A DNA stretch of 64,000 bases. Origin: an uncultured SAR116 cluster alpha proteobacterium. Lineage in GTDB: Bacteria; Pseudomonadota; Alphaproteobacteria; Puniceispirillales; Marisalimonadaceae. Under the pieces are notes generated by a model. It made no database searches. It saw nothing but the letters and a program-made list of their open reading frames with translations, and was not told the origin of the DNA. This document shows, one piece after another, positions 16,749 through 26,175 of the stretch. The stretch is taken from contig CACJQK010000001.1 of NCBI GenBank assembly GCA_902595515.1, positions 236,852 to 300,851 of the forward strand, given 5' to 3'. Position 1 is the stretch's first letter; every line of letters begins with the position of its first letter. Made by a program: the position numbers and the translations under genes.

Positions 16749-17468
16749 ATGAAAAGAAAATATACCCCTTTTAAAAAAGGTATTTTTACTGGCTTTGGTT
16801 TCCCTGGCATAGGAATGAGCTCAGCAATGTTTGGATATGGTGTTTTTGCTGCAGAAGCTGGACTAGATCTATATCTTTGTTTAGGTTCAGTTTTAATTTT
16901 ATGGAGCATGCCTGGTATGGTTATTTTTGTGTCTCTTTTTTCAATAGGCACACCAATATTCTTGCTATTTACTACTGTTTTATTGGCTAACATGAGACAA
17001 TTTTTTTTGGTCTTATCTGGCCTTACATTAATGAATATTCACAAACATAAATTATCTTTTATTACAAAATTATTTTGGGCTCACCTCATTAGTCCTACTG
17101 GTTGGGCGGAATTAACCAAAGTAAAAAATGAAATAGACGAAAAAGATTTATTTAAATTTTTTCAGGGTCTTAGTTTGGCATTGGTAATATTTAATTCAAC
17201 TACAACAATTATTGGTTACAAATTATATGATTTTTTACCTAGTGATATTGTTTCTATTCCCGTATTTATAATGCCATTATATTTAACTATCTTAATGCTA
17301 AGAGCTATTGAAATTTATTACAGATTAGCAGTTGTTACTGGAGGGATTATCGGGCCACTTTTATTTCCATATATTGGTGATTGGAGTTTGATTGTTGCAG
17401 GTTTAGTTGGCGGTTCCGTTGGCTTGATGATCAGTTATCTTTTGAATAAGGATAAAATTAATGTATGA
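16749..17468 (+). CDS. azlC: AzlC-family amino-acid exporter large subunit
   Basis: A 239-residue inner-membrane protein with six or so hydrophobic segments, matching AzlC, which works with small AzlD to export branched-chain amino acids (azaleucine resistance). Recognisable features are KKGIFTGFGFPGIGMSSAMFGYGVFA at the N-terminus and VLLANMRQFFLVLSG near residue 82, the counterpart of the family's NARHxLY-like region. The ATG at 16749 is preferred over an in-frame TTG six bases earlier. The gene overlaps azlD by 8 bases. Confidence 0.82.
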   Translation: MKRKYTPFKKGIFTGFGFPGIGMSSAMFGYGVFAAEAGLDLYLCLGSVLILWSMPGMVIFVSLFSIGTPIFLLFTTVLLANMRQFFLVLSGLTLMNIHKHKLSFITKLFWAHLISPTGWAELTKVKNEIDEKDLFKFFQGLSLALVIFNSTTTIIGYKLYDFLPSDIVSIPVFIMPLYLTILMLRAIEIYYRLAVVTGGIIGPLLFPYIGDWSLIVAGLVGGSVGLMISYLLNKDKINV

Positions 17469-17808
17469 GAATTCAATAATTATACCTGAAATAATCCCTT
17501 GGATAATGCTTTTAGTCGCTAGTTCAGGTATTTTTGTTTGGAGATTTTTAGGAGTAGTTTTATCTAGTAAAATACAAAAAGATAGTTTTTTTGCAAAATG
17601 GATCAATGCTATTGCATTTGCTATGACGACAGCTTTAATGACTAGAATCATAATTTTCCCAACAGGAGCGTTGGCCGAAACTGAATTGATTGAAAGAATA
17701 GCACCTTTTTTAATTGGTATAATTATATTTTTATTTTTCCCAAAAAAACCAATTTTTGGTTTAGCAATAGGAGTGCTCTTCTTTAGCGTTGGAATATTTA
17801 TATCTTAG
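17461..17808 (+). CDS. azlD: AzlD-family amino-acid exporter small subunit
   Basis: A 115-residue membrane protein with three to four hydrophobic helices and the FVWRFLGVVLS segment typical of AzlD (R-F at the end of helix 1). It is translationally coupled to azlC through an 8-base overlap, as usual for this two-part exporter. The C-terminus IFGLAIGVLFFSVGIFIS also fits the family. The transported amino acid cannot be inferred. Confidence 0.8.
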   Translation: MYENSIIIPEIIPWIMLLVASSGIFVWRFLGVVLSSKIQKDSFFAKWINAIAFAMTTALMTRIIIFPTGALAETELIERIAPFLIGIIIFLFFPKKPIFGLAIGVLFFSVGIFIS

Positions 17809-17813
17809 ATATT

Positions 17814-18986
17814 TTAATCTTCAGACACAAGTTGCTTAGCTATTATCAATTTTTGAAGCTCATTAGTTCCCTCACCAATAGCTAACAAAGGAGCATCCCT
17901 ATAATATCTCTCAATATTATACTCCGGCGAATACCCAAATCCGCCATGAATTCTCATTGCTTCTGTAGAGTTAAACAACGCCGTTTCAGTAGCAAAAAGC
18001 TTTGCCATTCCAGCTTGTAAATCTGATCTATTACCAGAATCATATGCCTTTGCAGCTTGTTCAGTTAATAATCTAGAAGCTTCAAGTTTCGTTGCCATTT
18101 CAGCTAATTTAATTTGAATTGCTTGGTGTTCACTAATTGGTTTTCCAAATGTCTTCCTTATTTTTGCATATTCTATTGAATCTTCTAGAGAGGCTCTGGC
18201 CACACCAACGCCACGTGCAGCAACATTAATTCTTCCTAATTCAAGGCCCGCTAAAATTTGTTTGAGCCCTTTTCCTTCTATTTCACCAATCAAGTTAGAA
18301 GTTGGTACTGTTACATTTTCAAGTTGAACTTCTCCTGTATCAATTCCCCTGTAACCCAATTTTTTGAGTTTTCTTGATACAAATCCATCTTTCTTTTCAA
18401 CAAGAATTAAACTCATACCTTTATGGGCTGGTTGAATTTCAGTATTCGTTTTTACTAAAACAGCTAAAATAGTTCCTTGAACTGAATTTGTAATCCATGT
18501 TTTTGTACCATCAATAATATATTCATTCCCAACTTTTTTTGCTTTGGTTTTTATCGATTGAAGGTCAGTACCACAGTCTGGTTCTGTAAGTGCGATACCA
18601 CCTCTTATCTCTCCAGATGCAAACTTAGGAAGATAATATCTTTTCATCTCTTCAGTGCCAAATCTTTCTACAGCAGCACACATTATAAGATGAGAGTTAA
18701 AGATACCAGAAACTGACATCCACACGGCTGACACATTTTCTACAATTTTTGAGTAAGTAACTGCTGATAAACCTAAACCACCATACTCAGGAGAAATTGT
18801 AGCACCAAAGAGACCTAAATCTGCCATTTTATCGGCAATCTCTTGTGGATATTTATCCTCTGATTCGAATTCCTTTACATATGGCTTTACGTCTTTTTCT
18901 AAAAATTTATTTATAGATTCTATTATTAAATTATCTTCAGAATCTGCTTTTTCATTTTCGACTTCAATTATTTTATGTTCATTCAT
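17814..18986 (-). CDS. Acyl-CoA dehydrogenase
   Basis: A 390-residue flavoprotein that introduces the alpha-beta double bond into an acyl-CoA. FAD/substrate motifs are ALTEPDCGTDLQSIKTKA near residue 133 and the W-I-T strand (TKTWITNS); the C-terminal domain has FGKPISEHQAIQIKLAEM and the catalytic-base region AIGEGTNELQ near residue 376. The sequence resembles short/branched-chain or glutaryl-CoA-type dehydrogenases more than long-chain ones. It is followed on the same strand by no gene but preceded by an MmgE/PrpD gene 21 bases away, so these two form an operon for catabolism of an organic acid. Confidence 0.92.
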   Translation of the reverse strand: MNEHKIIEVENEKADSEDNLIIESINKFLEKDVKPYVKEFESEDKYPQEIADKMADLGLFGATISPEYGGLGLSAVTYSKIVENVSAVWMSVSGIFNSHLIMCAAVERFGTEEMKRYYLPKFASGEIRGGIALTEPDCGTDLQSIKTKAKKVGNEYIIDGTKTWITNSVQGTILAVLVKTNTEIQPAHKGMSLILVEKKDGFVSRKLKKLGYRGIDTGEVQLENVTVPTSNLIGEIEGKGLKQILAGLELGRINVAARGVGVARASLEDSIEYAKIRKTFGKPISEHQAIQIKLAEMATKLEASRLLTEQAAKAYDSGNRSDLQAGMAKLFATETALFNSTEAMRIHGGFGYSPEYNIERYYRDAPLLAIGEGTNELQKLIIAKQLVSED

Positions 18987-19007
18987 TAATATCTCCTAAA
19001 TTAATGA

Positions 19008-20390
19008 TTATTGATCTATCTGACTATACTCAAATATTGAATTGATATTATTTGCTTGATCGATTTTAAGCATTAAATCTGTCAATTGGTTAACTCTTTC
19101 ATTTGATAAATATGGCTCTGTTAAACCTTTAAACTTTGATATAAATTCTTCATCTTTCATAAAGTTTTCTGGTTCTCCTTTTGGAACCTTTACAAACTTT
19201 TCATAAGTTTTTCCTTTTATCACCATTTTTACCTTTGCACTCATAAATTCTGGACAGCAATTCTCAGCATCTTTATCCTGATTTACTTTTATTTTGTTAC
19301 ATAATGCGAGTGTTTCATTATTGTTTAAATGATTTTTATAATCGTCCCACTTTAATCCACCACTTTTGGCCGCAACGGCTGCACAAAAAGGCATTGAAAA
19401 TTGTCCATCAACAATACTTTTTGGATTTTGTTTATCCTCTAGGGGATATCCAATTATGTTCAGTGCTGTTTCGGACAGGCCAATATCAATATCATCTAAA
19501 TCATCAATGGAAAAATCTAATTCTTTTTTTAGATCTATTATCCCATCAATTGCTGCATGACTATATCTACAAGATGGATAAGGTTTTACTCCTAAGTTAA
19601 GTGTTTCAAATTTGCTACCTAAACCATCCAATGCTTTTTTTAAATCTCCTCCTGAAGCGTATGCGTGTAAATAACCCCACTGACCCTCAAAAGCTTGAGA
19701 AGGACCTTTGAAACCTTCCGCCGCCATTGTTGCACAATTTAGACCGTTCTGTGCTGCTTGTCCTACATGCGATCTTTTTGTCCAAGCACCATCTGTTAAA
19801 AATTGCATAGATCCAGCTGATTGACTTAGGGCTATTCCAAATGCAGAAACAAATTGATCTTTGGTCAAACCCATAAGATAGCCAGCTGAAGCTACGGCAC
19901 CAAACACACCACATGTTGCCGTTGGATGAAATCCTTTTTTATAATGTGCTGACGAGCCTCCAGCTAATCCTAGTCTTATTTGTATTTCATAACCAGCAAC
20001 ACATGCTGTTATTAACTCTTGTCCTGATGATTTATTCATTTGTGCTGCAGCCAAGGCGGCAGAAAGTATTGGGGCACTGGAATGTAAAGAAGCTTCTGCA
20101 TGAGTGTCATCAAAATCAAGAGAATGAGCTAAAGTTCCATTAAGTAGAGCAGCCGCACTTGGTGAGTAACTATTTTTATCTGAAAAAACTTGGCAACTTC
20201 CATTACTCATTTCTAATCTATCGATTGCTGAGACTAAACTAGCAGTTGATTCTGCATCATGTCTTGCTCGTATTATTATTCCAACAGTATCAAGAATTAA
20301 CAATTTTGTTCTTTTTATAACGTCTGAAGATAAATTTTCATATCTAATTTCGGCACAAAACTCAGCAAACTTTTCGGTCATATTTTCCAT
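19008..20390 (-). CDS. MmgE/PrpD family protein (copy 1 of 3)
   Basis: A 460-residue member of the MmgE/PrpD fold, which includes 2-methylcitrate dehydratase and cis-aconitate decarboxylase. The hallmark HSLDFDDTHAEASLHSSAP lies near residue 91, GFHPTATCGVFGA near 152, and the basic cluster KPYPSCRYSHAAID near 275. Marine alphaproteobacteria carry many paralogs, generally without known substrates. The gene is the promoter-proximal member of a pair with an acyl-CoA dehydrogenase. Two more paralogs occur at 28697 and 43759, each next to different transporter and CoA-transferase genes. Confidence 0.9.
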   Translation of the reverse strand: MENMTEKFAEFCAEIRYENLSSDVIKRTKLLILDTVGIIIRARHDAESTASLVSAIDRLEMSNGSCQVFSDKNSYSPSAAALLNGTLAHSLDFDDTHAEASLHSSAPILSAALAAAQMNKSSGQELITACVAGYEIQIRLGLAGGSSAHYKKGFHPTATCGVFGAVASAGYLMGLTKDQFVSAFGIALSQSAGSMQFLTDGAWTKRSHVGQAAQNGLNCATMAAEGFKGPSQAFEGQWGYLHAYASGGDLKKALDGLGSKFETLNLGVKPYPSCRYSHAAIDGIIDLKKELDFSIDDLDDIDIGLSETALNIIGYPLEDKQNPKSIVDGQFSMPFCAAVAAKSGGLKWDDYKNHLNNNETLALCNKIKVNQDKDAENCCPEFMSAKVKMVIKGKTYEKFVKVPKGEPENFMKDEEFISKFKGLTEPYLSNERVNQLTDLMLKIDQANNINSIFEYSQIDQ

Positions 20391-20494
20391 TTATTTCTCC
20401 CAAAACATATTGAAAAGGTTAAACTAAAATTTCATTTTACAAAACTAAAAAATAATCATTAAGATATCGTTATAAAAGCATATGAGAAGATACC

Positions 20495-21769
20495 ATGACA
20501 AATCCTTTTGAATTAACTGCAACTCATGCAATTAAACTGATTGATAACAATAAGTTATCAAGGTATGAGTGGGTACAAAGTTGTTTCGAAAGAATACGTG
20601 AAAAAGAAGATCTCATCAAAGCTTGGATATACTTGGATGAAGATAGAGCTCTAGAAAAAGCTAAGCAGTTAGATAATGAAAATAATGAATCACAACTTGG
20701 AATTCCATTTGGAATTAAAGATATAATTGATGCAAGCAATACACCTACTGGATTTGGAACTAATTTTTATCAAAATAATGTTCCTATGAGAGACGCCGCT
20801 TCGGTATCCGTTGCAAAACAATCAGGATGTATTGTTATTGGCAAAACTGTATCTACTGAACTAGGACACAGAGCTCCTGGATTAACAACAAACCCACATA
20901 ATAAAGATTTTACTCCTGGAGGCTCAAGTTCTGGATCAGCTGCAGCTGTAGCATCTATGATGGCACCTGTTTGTTTTGGCACACAAACTACTGGGTCGGT
21001 AATAAGACCTGCTGCTTACTGTGGAGTTATTGGGTATAAACCATCTTATGGTGATTTTGATAAATCAGGCATTCTACCAAATTCTCCATCAATCGATACT
21101 TTAGGATTGATGTCTAGGTCAGTAGAAGATATTGCACTTTTTCGATCAATCCTTCTCGAAGAAGATTTAGTATCAATACAAAAAGTAGATTTAAGCAAAA
21201 TTAAAATTGGATTTGTTAGAACACCACACTGGGATAAAACTGATGCTTCTACAAAGGAAGCTTTTGAGCATTTTCTTAATTTACTCCGTTCAGATAAATT
21301 AAATGTAGTTGATTTAGAAATTGACAACCTTATTTCAAAATCTGATGCACTTCATTTAGATATAAGTGGATATGAATTTAAAAGATCAATATCTCACGAA
21401 AGATTCAATTATTATGACCAATTAAGTGACCAATTAAGGAACGGCAGGCTTAATGATGGATATCAAGTGAGTAATAAAAATTACCAGTTAGCTCTAAAAG
21501 ACTTGTCAATTTTAAAAAATCAAATAGACGCTGTATTTGACAAGACTGATTTAATAATTACTCCTAGTGCACCTGGCGAAGCATTAAAAGGATTAGAATA
21601 TACAGGATCACCGATATTTAATACAACTTGGTCTTTAAACGGAAATCCATGTATTACCCTACCCCTATTTAAGGGTAAACAAGAATTACCAATTGGATGC
21701 CAACTTGTTGCCAGGTTTGGAGAAGACAATCAACTTTTAAATTATGCAAAAGCCTTCTTAGAACTTTAA
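20495..21769 (+). CDS. Amidase, amidase-signature family
   Basis: A 424-residue amidase-signature hydrolase with the Ser-cisSer-Lys triad: Lys in PFGIKDIIDA near residue 73, the cis-Ser in GGSSSGSAAAV near 148, and the nucleophile in TTGSVIRPAAYCG near 171. The C-terminal GNPCITLPLF and PIGCQLVA are also family-typical. It hydrolyses a C-N amide bond (GatA-like but without GatB/C neighbours; allophanate hydrolase or an amino-acid amide hydrolase are possible). It is convergent with, and overlaps by 4 bases, the TRAP permease gene. Confidence 0.9.
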   Translation: MTNPFELTATHAIKLIDNNKLSRYEWVQSCFERIREKEDLIKAWIYLDEDRALEKAKQLDNENNESQLGIPFGIKDIIDASNTPTGFGTNFYQNNVPMRDAASVSVAKQSGCIVIGKTVSTELGHRAPGLTTNPHNKDFTPGGSSSGSAAAVASMMAPVCFGTQTTGSVIRPAAYCGVIGYKPSYGDFDKSGILPNSPSIDTLGLMSRSVEDIALFRSILLEEDLVSIQKVDLSKIKIGFVRTPHWDKTDASTKEAFEHFLNLLRSDKLNVVDLEIDNLISKSDALHLDISGYEFKRSISHERFNYYDQLSDQLRNGRLNDGYQVSNKNYQLALKDLSILKNQIDAVFDKTDLIITPSAPGEALKGLEYTGSPIFNTTWSLNGNPCITLPLFKGKQELPIGCQLVARFGEDNQLLNYAKAFLEL

Positions 21770-23049
21770 TTAAAGTGAGATTCAACTAATAGTTCTGGAA
21801 GTGTAAGTGCTAAAGCTGGAAATAGAAGCACTATGATTAATACAACTGTGTCAGAAATACAGAAAGGAAAAGATCCTTTTATAACGGTTGTAACTGGTAA
21901 GCCAGTTACTCCACTAACAGCAAACAAATTTAAACCAACGGGTGGGATAACACTTCCTATTTCTATGCATAATGCTGTTAAAATTCCTAAATGAATAGGA
22001 TCTACACCAAGAGCCAATGCAACAGGGAAATATATAGGTACTGTTAAGACTAAAATTGCTACACCTGTTAGAAACATGGATAAGAACAATAACGATCCCA
22101 TAAGTGCAAATAAAAATCCTGTTTTACTCAGACCTAATTCACCAGCCCATTCAGCAATCATTTGAGGCCAACCCATATTTGCAAGATAAAATTGGAAAAT
22201 TCCAACACAACCCAATAGAAAAAACACAACTGCAGTTAGGTTCATAGTTCTTAGAGTTGTTGGCATTAATTCTTTCGCAAATGTTTTTCTTTTAAAGATT
22301 AATCCATAAAAAAGGGCATAACTAGCAGCGGCAGCACCTGCTTCAGTAGGAGTGAATAAACCTCCATATAAACCACCTAATATAATCACAGGCATTAACA
22401 AAGCAGGTAGAGCTTCTTTAAAACATCTCCAAACTTCACATAAATCAAATTTTCCTCGAGGTAATTTAATAAAAAGTGATACACTAACAATTATAACTGC
22501 ATCACTCATAGCTAACATCAATCCAGGAATTATACCTGCAAAAAACAAGTCAACTATCGACATTTCTGTTATGACACCAAACAAAATCAAAGTAATACTT
22601 GGTGGAATAAGAAGTGCTATACCACCTGCGGAGGCAATAACTCCCGCAGCCATCCATTTTGGATAACCTCTTTTAATTAATTCGGGATAAGCTATAACAC
22701 TCATTGCAGCAGCCATTGCTGTGGATGAACCAGAAATAGCTCCAAATAAAACAGCTGCAAGCAATGTTGCATAAGCAAAGCCACCTGGAACCCATCCAAC
22801 TATTGAGTCAGCAAATTTAAATAAACTGGCTACCAAGCCTGTTTTTTCCATTAAAAAACCAGCAAAAATAAAAAATGGAATAGCTACTAATGTATATTTA
22901 GTAAGAAAGCTAAAAAAAGCTTCGAACAAGGTGCTATACGTTAAAAAATCGTCAAACAGTACAAGAAGACCGGTAGCACCAGCAAGAGCTATACCTATTG
23001 GAGCACCAGCAAATAATAGGCTAAATAAAGATCCTCCTAAAGCCCACAT
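21766..23049 (-). CDS. dctM: TRAP transporter large permease (DctM type)
   Basis: The 427-residue large membrane subunit of a tripartite ATP-independent periplasmic transporter, with about a dozen hydrophobic segments. Family phrases are PFFIFAGFLMEKTGL near residue 57, GAISGSSTAMAAAM near 102 and IPPSITLILFGVITE near 147, together with GLFTPTEAGAAAASYAL near 228 and IGSVIPPVGLNLF near 370. It uses an ion gradient to move an organic acid delivered by the periplasmic binding protein. It follows dctQ after 24 bases in the order P-Q-M. Confidence 0.93.
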   Translation of the reverse strand: MWALGGSLFSLLFAGAPIGIALAGATGLLVLFDDFLTYSTLFEAFFSFLTKYTLVAIPFFIFAGFLMEKTGLVASLFKFADSIVGWVPGGFAYATLLAAVLFGAISGSSTAMAAAMSVIAYPELIKRGYPKWMAAGVIASAGGIALLIPPSITLILFGVITEMSIVDLFFAGIIPGLMLAMSDAVIIVSVSLFIKLPRGKFDLCEVWRCFKEALPALLMPVIILGGLYGGLFTPTEAGAAAASYALFYGLIFKRKTFAKELMPTTLRTMNLTAVVFFLLGCVGIFQFYLANMGWPQMIAEWAGELGLSKTGFLFALMGSLLFLSMFLTGVAILVLTVPIYFPVALALGVDPIHLGILTALCIEIGSVIPPVGLNLFAVSGVTGLPVTTVIKGSFPFCISDTVVLIIVLLFPALALTLPELLVESHFN

Positions 23050-23073
23050 TATACATTTCCTGTATTATTAGAA

Positions 23074-23634
23074 TTAAACATCGGTAGCAGCTTCAACTTC
23101 TGCAGTAAAATGGTCACCCTTTATATAACTATGTATATCTTCAATAAATTGAAGAAAAGCTACTAGAGACATTAATCCCATACCAAGAGCCAATATAAAA
23201 TAAAAAGGCCACATAAAGAAAAATAAACTCTCAGTTCTTTCACCAATTTGTATTGAATATTCAACCGTTGAATACGCAGTATATGTTAAAGAACCAGTGA
23301 ATACAGAAACAAAGAGAGAAACAAAAATTTTACAAAAACCTACTGTTCTGTGAAAACCTTTTGTATTTAAAAGTTGTAAGACAGCACTCATTACAAGATG
23401 ATTCCTATTGATCTGTGTAACGCAAATGTAAAAGGCAACTGAAGAAACCATCATGTAAATTACAGCATCTTGACCCCATTCAAAAACAACACCAAAAATA
23501 TATCTTCTAATAATTTCAGCTAACGCAAAGAGTGTGACAGCTATCATTAGGAATGCAGAACACCTACCTAATATAGCAGTTATGGAAGACTGAATTTTGT
23601 TTGAGATTTTGTAAAAATTATCCATGATAATCAT
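23074..23634 (-). CDS. dctQ: TRAP transporter small permease (DctQ type)
   Basis: A 186-residue small permease with four hydrophobic segments. FALAEIIRRYIFGVVFEWGQDAVIYMMV near residue 37 contains the conserved Arg and Trp of DctQ proteins. It forms the membrane complex with DctM. The first ATG is used; a second Met is at residue 4. Its C-terminus ends in a short polar tail (DHFTAEVEAATDV). A stem-loop separates it from dctP. Confidence 0.88.
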   Translation of the reverse strand: MIIMDNFYKISNKIQSSITAILGRCSAFLMIAVTLFALAEIIRRYIFGVVFEWGQDAVIYMMVSSVAFYICVTQINRNHLVMSAVLQLLNTKGFHRTVGFCKIFVSLFVSVFTGSLTYTAYSTVEYSIQIGERTESLFFFMWPFYFILALGMGLMSLVAFLQFIEDIHSYIKGDHFTAEVEAATDV

Positions 23635-23640
23635 CTAAAT

Positions 23641-23672
23641 AAAAAAGGCCTGACATAAACCAGGCCCTTTTT
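23641..23672 (-). terminator. Stem-loop between dctP and dctQ (probable attenuating terminator)
   Basis: Read on the minus strand, GGGCCTGG and CAGGCC arms enclose an eight-base loop and are followed by TTTTTT. It starts seven bases after the dctP stop. Such hairpins often let the binding protein be made in excess over the permeases by partial termination and by protecting the dctP transcript. Confidence 0.8.
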
Positions 23673-23679
23673 AATTGAT

Positions 23680-24849
23680 TTATTTTCTTGACTTTTTCTT
23701 GTATAAAGCTGTTCCTTTTGCAAATTTAGCAAAGTCGGAAGCAAACGCTGTACAATCAGTCTTTTCTAAAGCACTTGATCCCATTGGATTAGCTGCAACT
23801 AAAGCTTTTGCTTCAGCAGTGAACTGGTCAACCATTTTGTCTCCAGTTGCATCAACCTTAGACTTAATCCAGTTATTAGTTGCACCACCTTCTTTGGCTT
23901 GAAGAACTCCAGCTTCTGCAGGGCTCATCACATAAATTCCAGGAGCGCTTTTATCAGTTACCTTAAACTTATCAACTAATCTTTTATCATTACAAAAGTT
24001 AATAGCCTTTTGATAAGGAATAAAATCATTCATAATAATATCAGTTAGAGCTGCCTGTTGTTTTTTATCAAGAGTAGCCCACCATTTATTTGATGCACCA
24101 ATCCAGTAGTAATCACCAACTATACCATTAATTCCAGCAACTGTGAAATATGGAGCTTGTTCTTTTGTAGCATTAAATCCACCTAAACTTGTTAGCAGTC
24201 CATCAATAACACCTGTTTGAAGAGCTGGCGGAACATCGCCAAAAGCCATTGTAGTTGGGTTTGCACCTAAAGCCCCTAACAATGCATTTTCAGCTGGTCC
24301 CATACTTCTAACCTTCTTACCGGCAAAATCAGCAGGAACTAACATTCTACTTTTAACAGCACCAGCACCCATATACATACTTAAGTGACCAGAACCAAAG
24401 ATAGTTATTCCGTGCTTGTCATTAAAAACTTTCTTTAATTGAGCAAAAGTTTTTGTTCCATCAAGGCCATTGATAGCACCAGGTGATGTTAATTTTCCAG
24501 CACCAACAATAGTATTAGCATATGGCTCAACACTTGAAGTTTTACCAAATTGACCGGTCATCATCTCAAGATTACCTTTTGTAAGAGCTTGAGTTCCTTT
24601 TGGAACGTTATAAAGAGACTTAGCCCAATAAATCTGAACTTTACTTCCAGGAATTTTCTTCTCAACCTGCTCTGCAAAAAACATTTCTGCAATAGCTGCA
24701 GGATGTGGCGGACCGGAATGGTCAGAAGCCCAACGCATCTTAATAGGTTTTACAGCATGTCCATCAGCTAAGGCTAAATTGGTTCCAGCTGCAAAAGTTA
24801 GAGCAACAGCGCCAGCTGCACCTAACAATGATAGTTTATTTAATTTCAT
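23680..24849 (-). CDS. dctP: TRAP transporter solute-binding protein (DctP type)
   Basis: A 389-residue periplasmic solute-binding protein. The signal peptide (MKLNKLSLLG, hydrophobic core, cleavage after NLALA) is clear. The mature part has the family pattern: FFAEQVEKKIPGSKVQIYWAKSLYN, ALTKGNLEMMTG, KVRSMGPAENALLGALGANPTTM near residue 190 and GDVPPALQTGVIDGLLTS near 213. The Arg in KVRSMG is the position that usually pairs with a substrate carboxylate, so the ligand is probably an organic acid. The neighbouring CoA-transferase, CitE and hydratase genes suggest a dicarboxylate, but this is inference. Confidence 0.92.
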   Translation of the reverse strand: MKLNKLSLLGAAGAVALTFAAGTNLALADGHAVKPIKMRWASDHSGPPHPAAIAEMFFAEQVEKKIPGSKVQIYWAKSLYNVPKGTQALTKGNLEMMTGQFGKTSSVEPYANTIVGAGKLTSPGAINGLDGTKTFAQLKKVFNDKHGITIFGSGHLSMYMGAGAVKSRMLVPADFAGKKVRSMGPAENALLGALGANPTTMAFGDVPPALQTGVIDGLLTSLGGFNATKEQAPYFTVAGINGIVGDYYWIGASNKWWATLDKKQQAALTDIIMNDFIPYQKAINFCNDKRLVDKFKVTDKSAPGIYVMSPAEAGVLQAKEGGATNNWIKSKVDATGDKMVDQFTAEAKALVAANPMGSSALEKTDCTAFASDFAKFAKGTALYKKKSRK

Positions 24850-24958
24850 TAAATTTCCTCCAAATATTTAGAATCACAAACTATAACGATATGCTTTTCA
24901 GGTAAACCCTTAATTGCAATAAAACCAATTAATTAGTTAATATGTTATGTAATTCTGA

Positions 24959-26164
24959 TTAGATTATACCTTTGTTTTTGAAAGTGCTTATTTGTTCACC
25001 AGTAAAACCGATCCCTTTAAGTACATCATCTGTATCTTGACCTAGTTCTGGGGCAGTTTTATCTTGAAAGCTGCTATCTTTCACATGGACTGGTGTTTTC
25101 AATAAACTGATATCAACCCCCCTTTTTGTTTTTAATTTTTGGATGTTTTTTCTATCTTTTAAAAATGGGTTTTCTAAAGACTCTTTTAAATTTAAAATTG
25201 GAGCAGCTGGAACAATTCCACCAAATTCATCTAACCATTCAGAGGTGTTTTTTTTCATTAATTCTTCATCAAGAATTTTAGTTATTTCGTCTCTATGTTT
25301 TTGCCTTGATGAAAAGTTAACAAACTTTGAATTATCAATTAGATCTTCCCTATCTAGTTTTTTACATAATACAGGCCAAAAGCTCTCTTTATTGCACATC
25401 AAAAATATCCATCCATCTTTAGTCTTATACAATTGACATGGAACTAAAATTGGATGACCAGACCGATCTAATCTCTCACTTTTAAAATCAGTGTTTAGTG
25501 TCCAAGCTGCCATATAACTTTGATTAAACATGGCCGTATCAAATAAATTGACATCTACATCTCTTCCAACACCATTAGCCCTGGCAGACAATATCGCACT
25601 TACGAGCCCAAATGACATAGTAAGTCCAGACATATAATCTACTATTGAAAGTCCAAATCTTGAGGGAGGGCCATCAGGTTCACCTGTTAGAGAAAAATAA
25701 CCAGCCTCTGCTTGCATAAGATAATCATATCCTGGCCAATTTTTTCTTGGTCCCTCTCTTCCGTACGCAGAACAATGTGCTGAGACAATTGCTTTATTAT
25801 ATTTCTTAAGCTGATCATAGGTTATTCCAAGTTTTTCAGGAACATCTCCTCTTAAATTGTTCGCCACTGCGTCAGCATTCTCAACTAATTTTTGAAGAAT
25901 TTTTTTTCCATCATTTGACAGTATATCTAAAGTTATGCTTTTTTTATTTCTATTGAGAGCTTGAAAAAAAATACTAGAAGCAGAATTCCTATCTTCGCCA
26001 TCAATAAAATAAGGACCAATTGCTCTTAAATAATCACCACTTGTACCTGCAGGTTCAACTTTAATTACGTCTGCGCCTAAATCAGCTAAATATTGAGTGC
26101 CAAATGGTCCCGCTCCATATTGTTCAAAAGCAATTACCCTGACCCCTGATAAAGGTAAATCCAT
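24959..26164 (-). CDS. CaiB/BaiF CoA-transferase (copy 1 of 3)
   Basis: A 401-residue class III CoA-transferase, which moves CoA between carboxylic acids through an aspartyl-CoA intermediate. The N-terminal VIAFEQYGAGPFGTQYLADLGADVIKVE and the catalytic Asp in SIVDYMSGLTM near residue 168 are present, as is CSAYGREGP near 133. It is the gene nearest the dctP promoter region and likely activates the imported acid. It is followed upstream by MaoC, CitE, a second CaiB/BaiF, PrpD and FAS1-like genes, all on the same strand with spacers of 0-20 bases, forming one long operon. Confidence 0.92.
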   Translation of the reverse strand: MDLPLSGVRVIAFEQYGAGPFGTQYLADLGADVIKVEPAGTSGDYLRAIGPYFIDGEDRNSASSIFFQALNRNKKSITLDILSNDGKKILQKLVENADAVANNLRGDVPEKLGITYDQLKKYNKAIVSAHCSAYGREGPRKNWPGYDYLMQAEAGYFSLTGEPDGPPSRFGLSIVDYMSGLTMSFGLVSAILSARANGVGRDVDVNLFDTAMFNQSYMAAWTLNTDFKSERLDRSGHPILVPCQLYKTKDGWIFLMCNKESFWPVLCKKLDREDLIDNSKFVNFSSRQKHRDEITKILDEELMKKNTSEWLDEFGGIVPAAPILNLKESLENPFLKDRKNIQKLKTKRGVDISLLKTPVHVKDSSFQDKTAPELGQDTDDVLKGIGFTGEQISTFKNKGII

Positions 26165-26175
26165 ATTATTATTCT

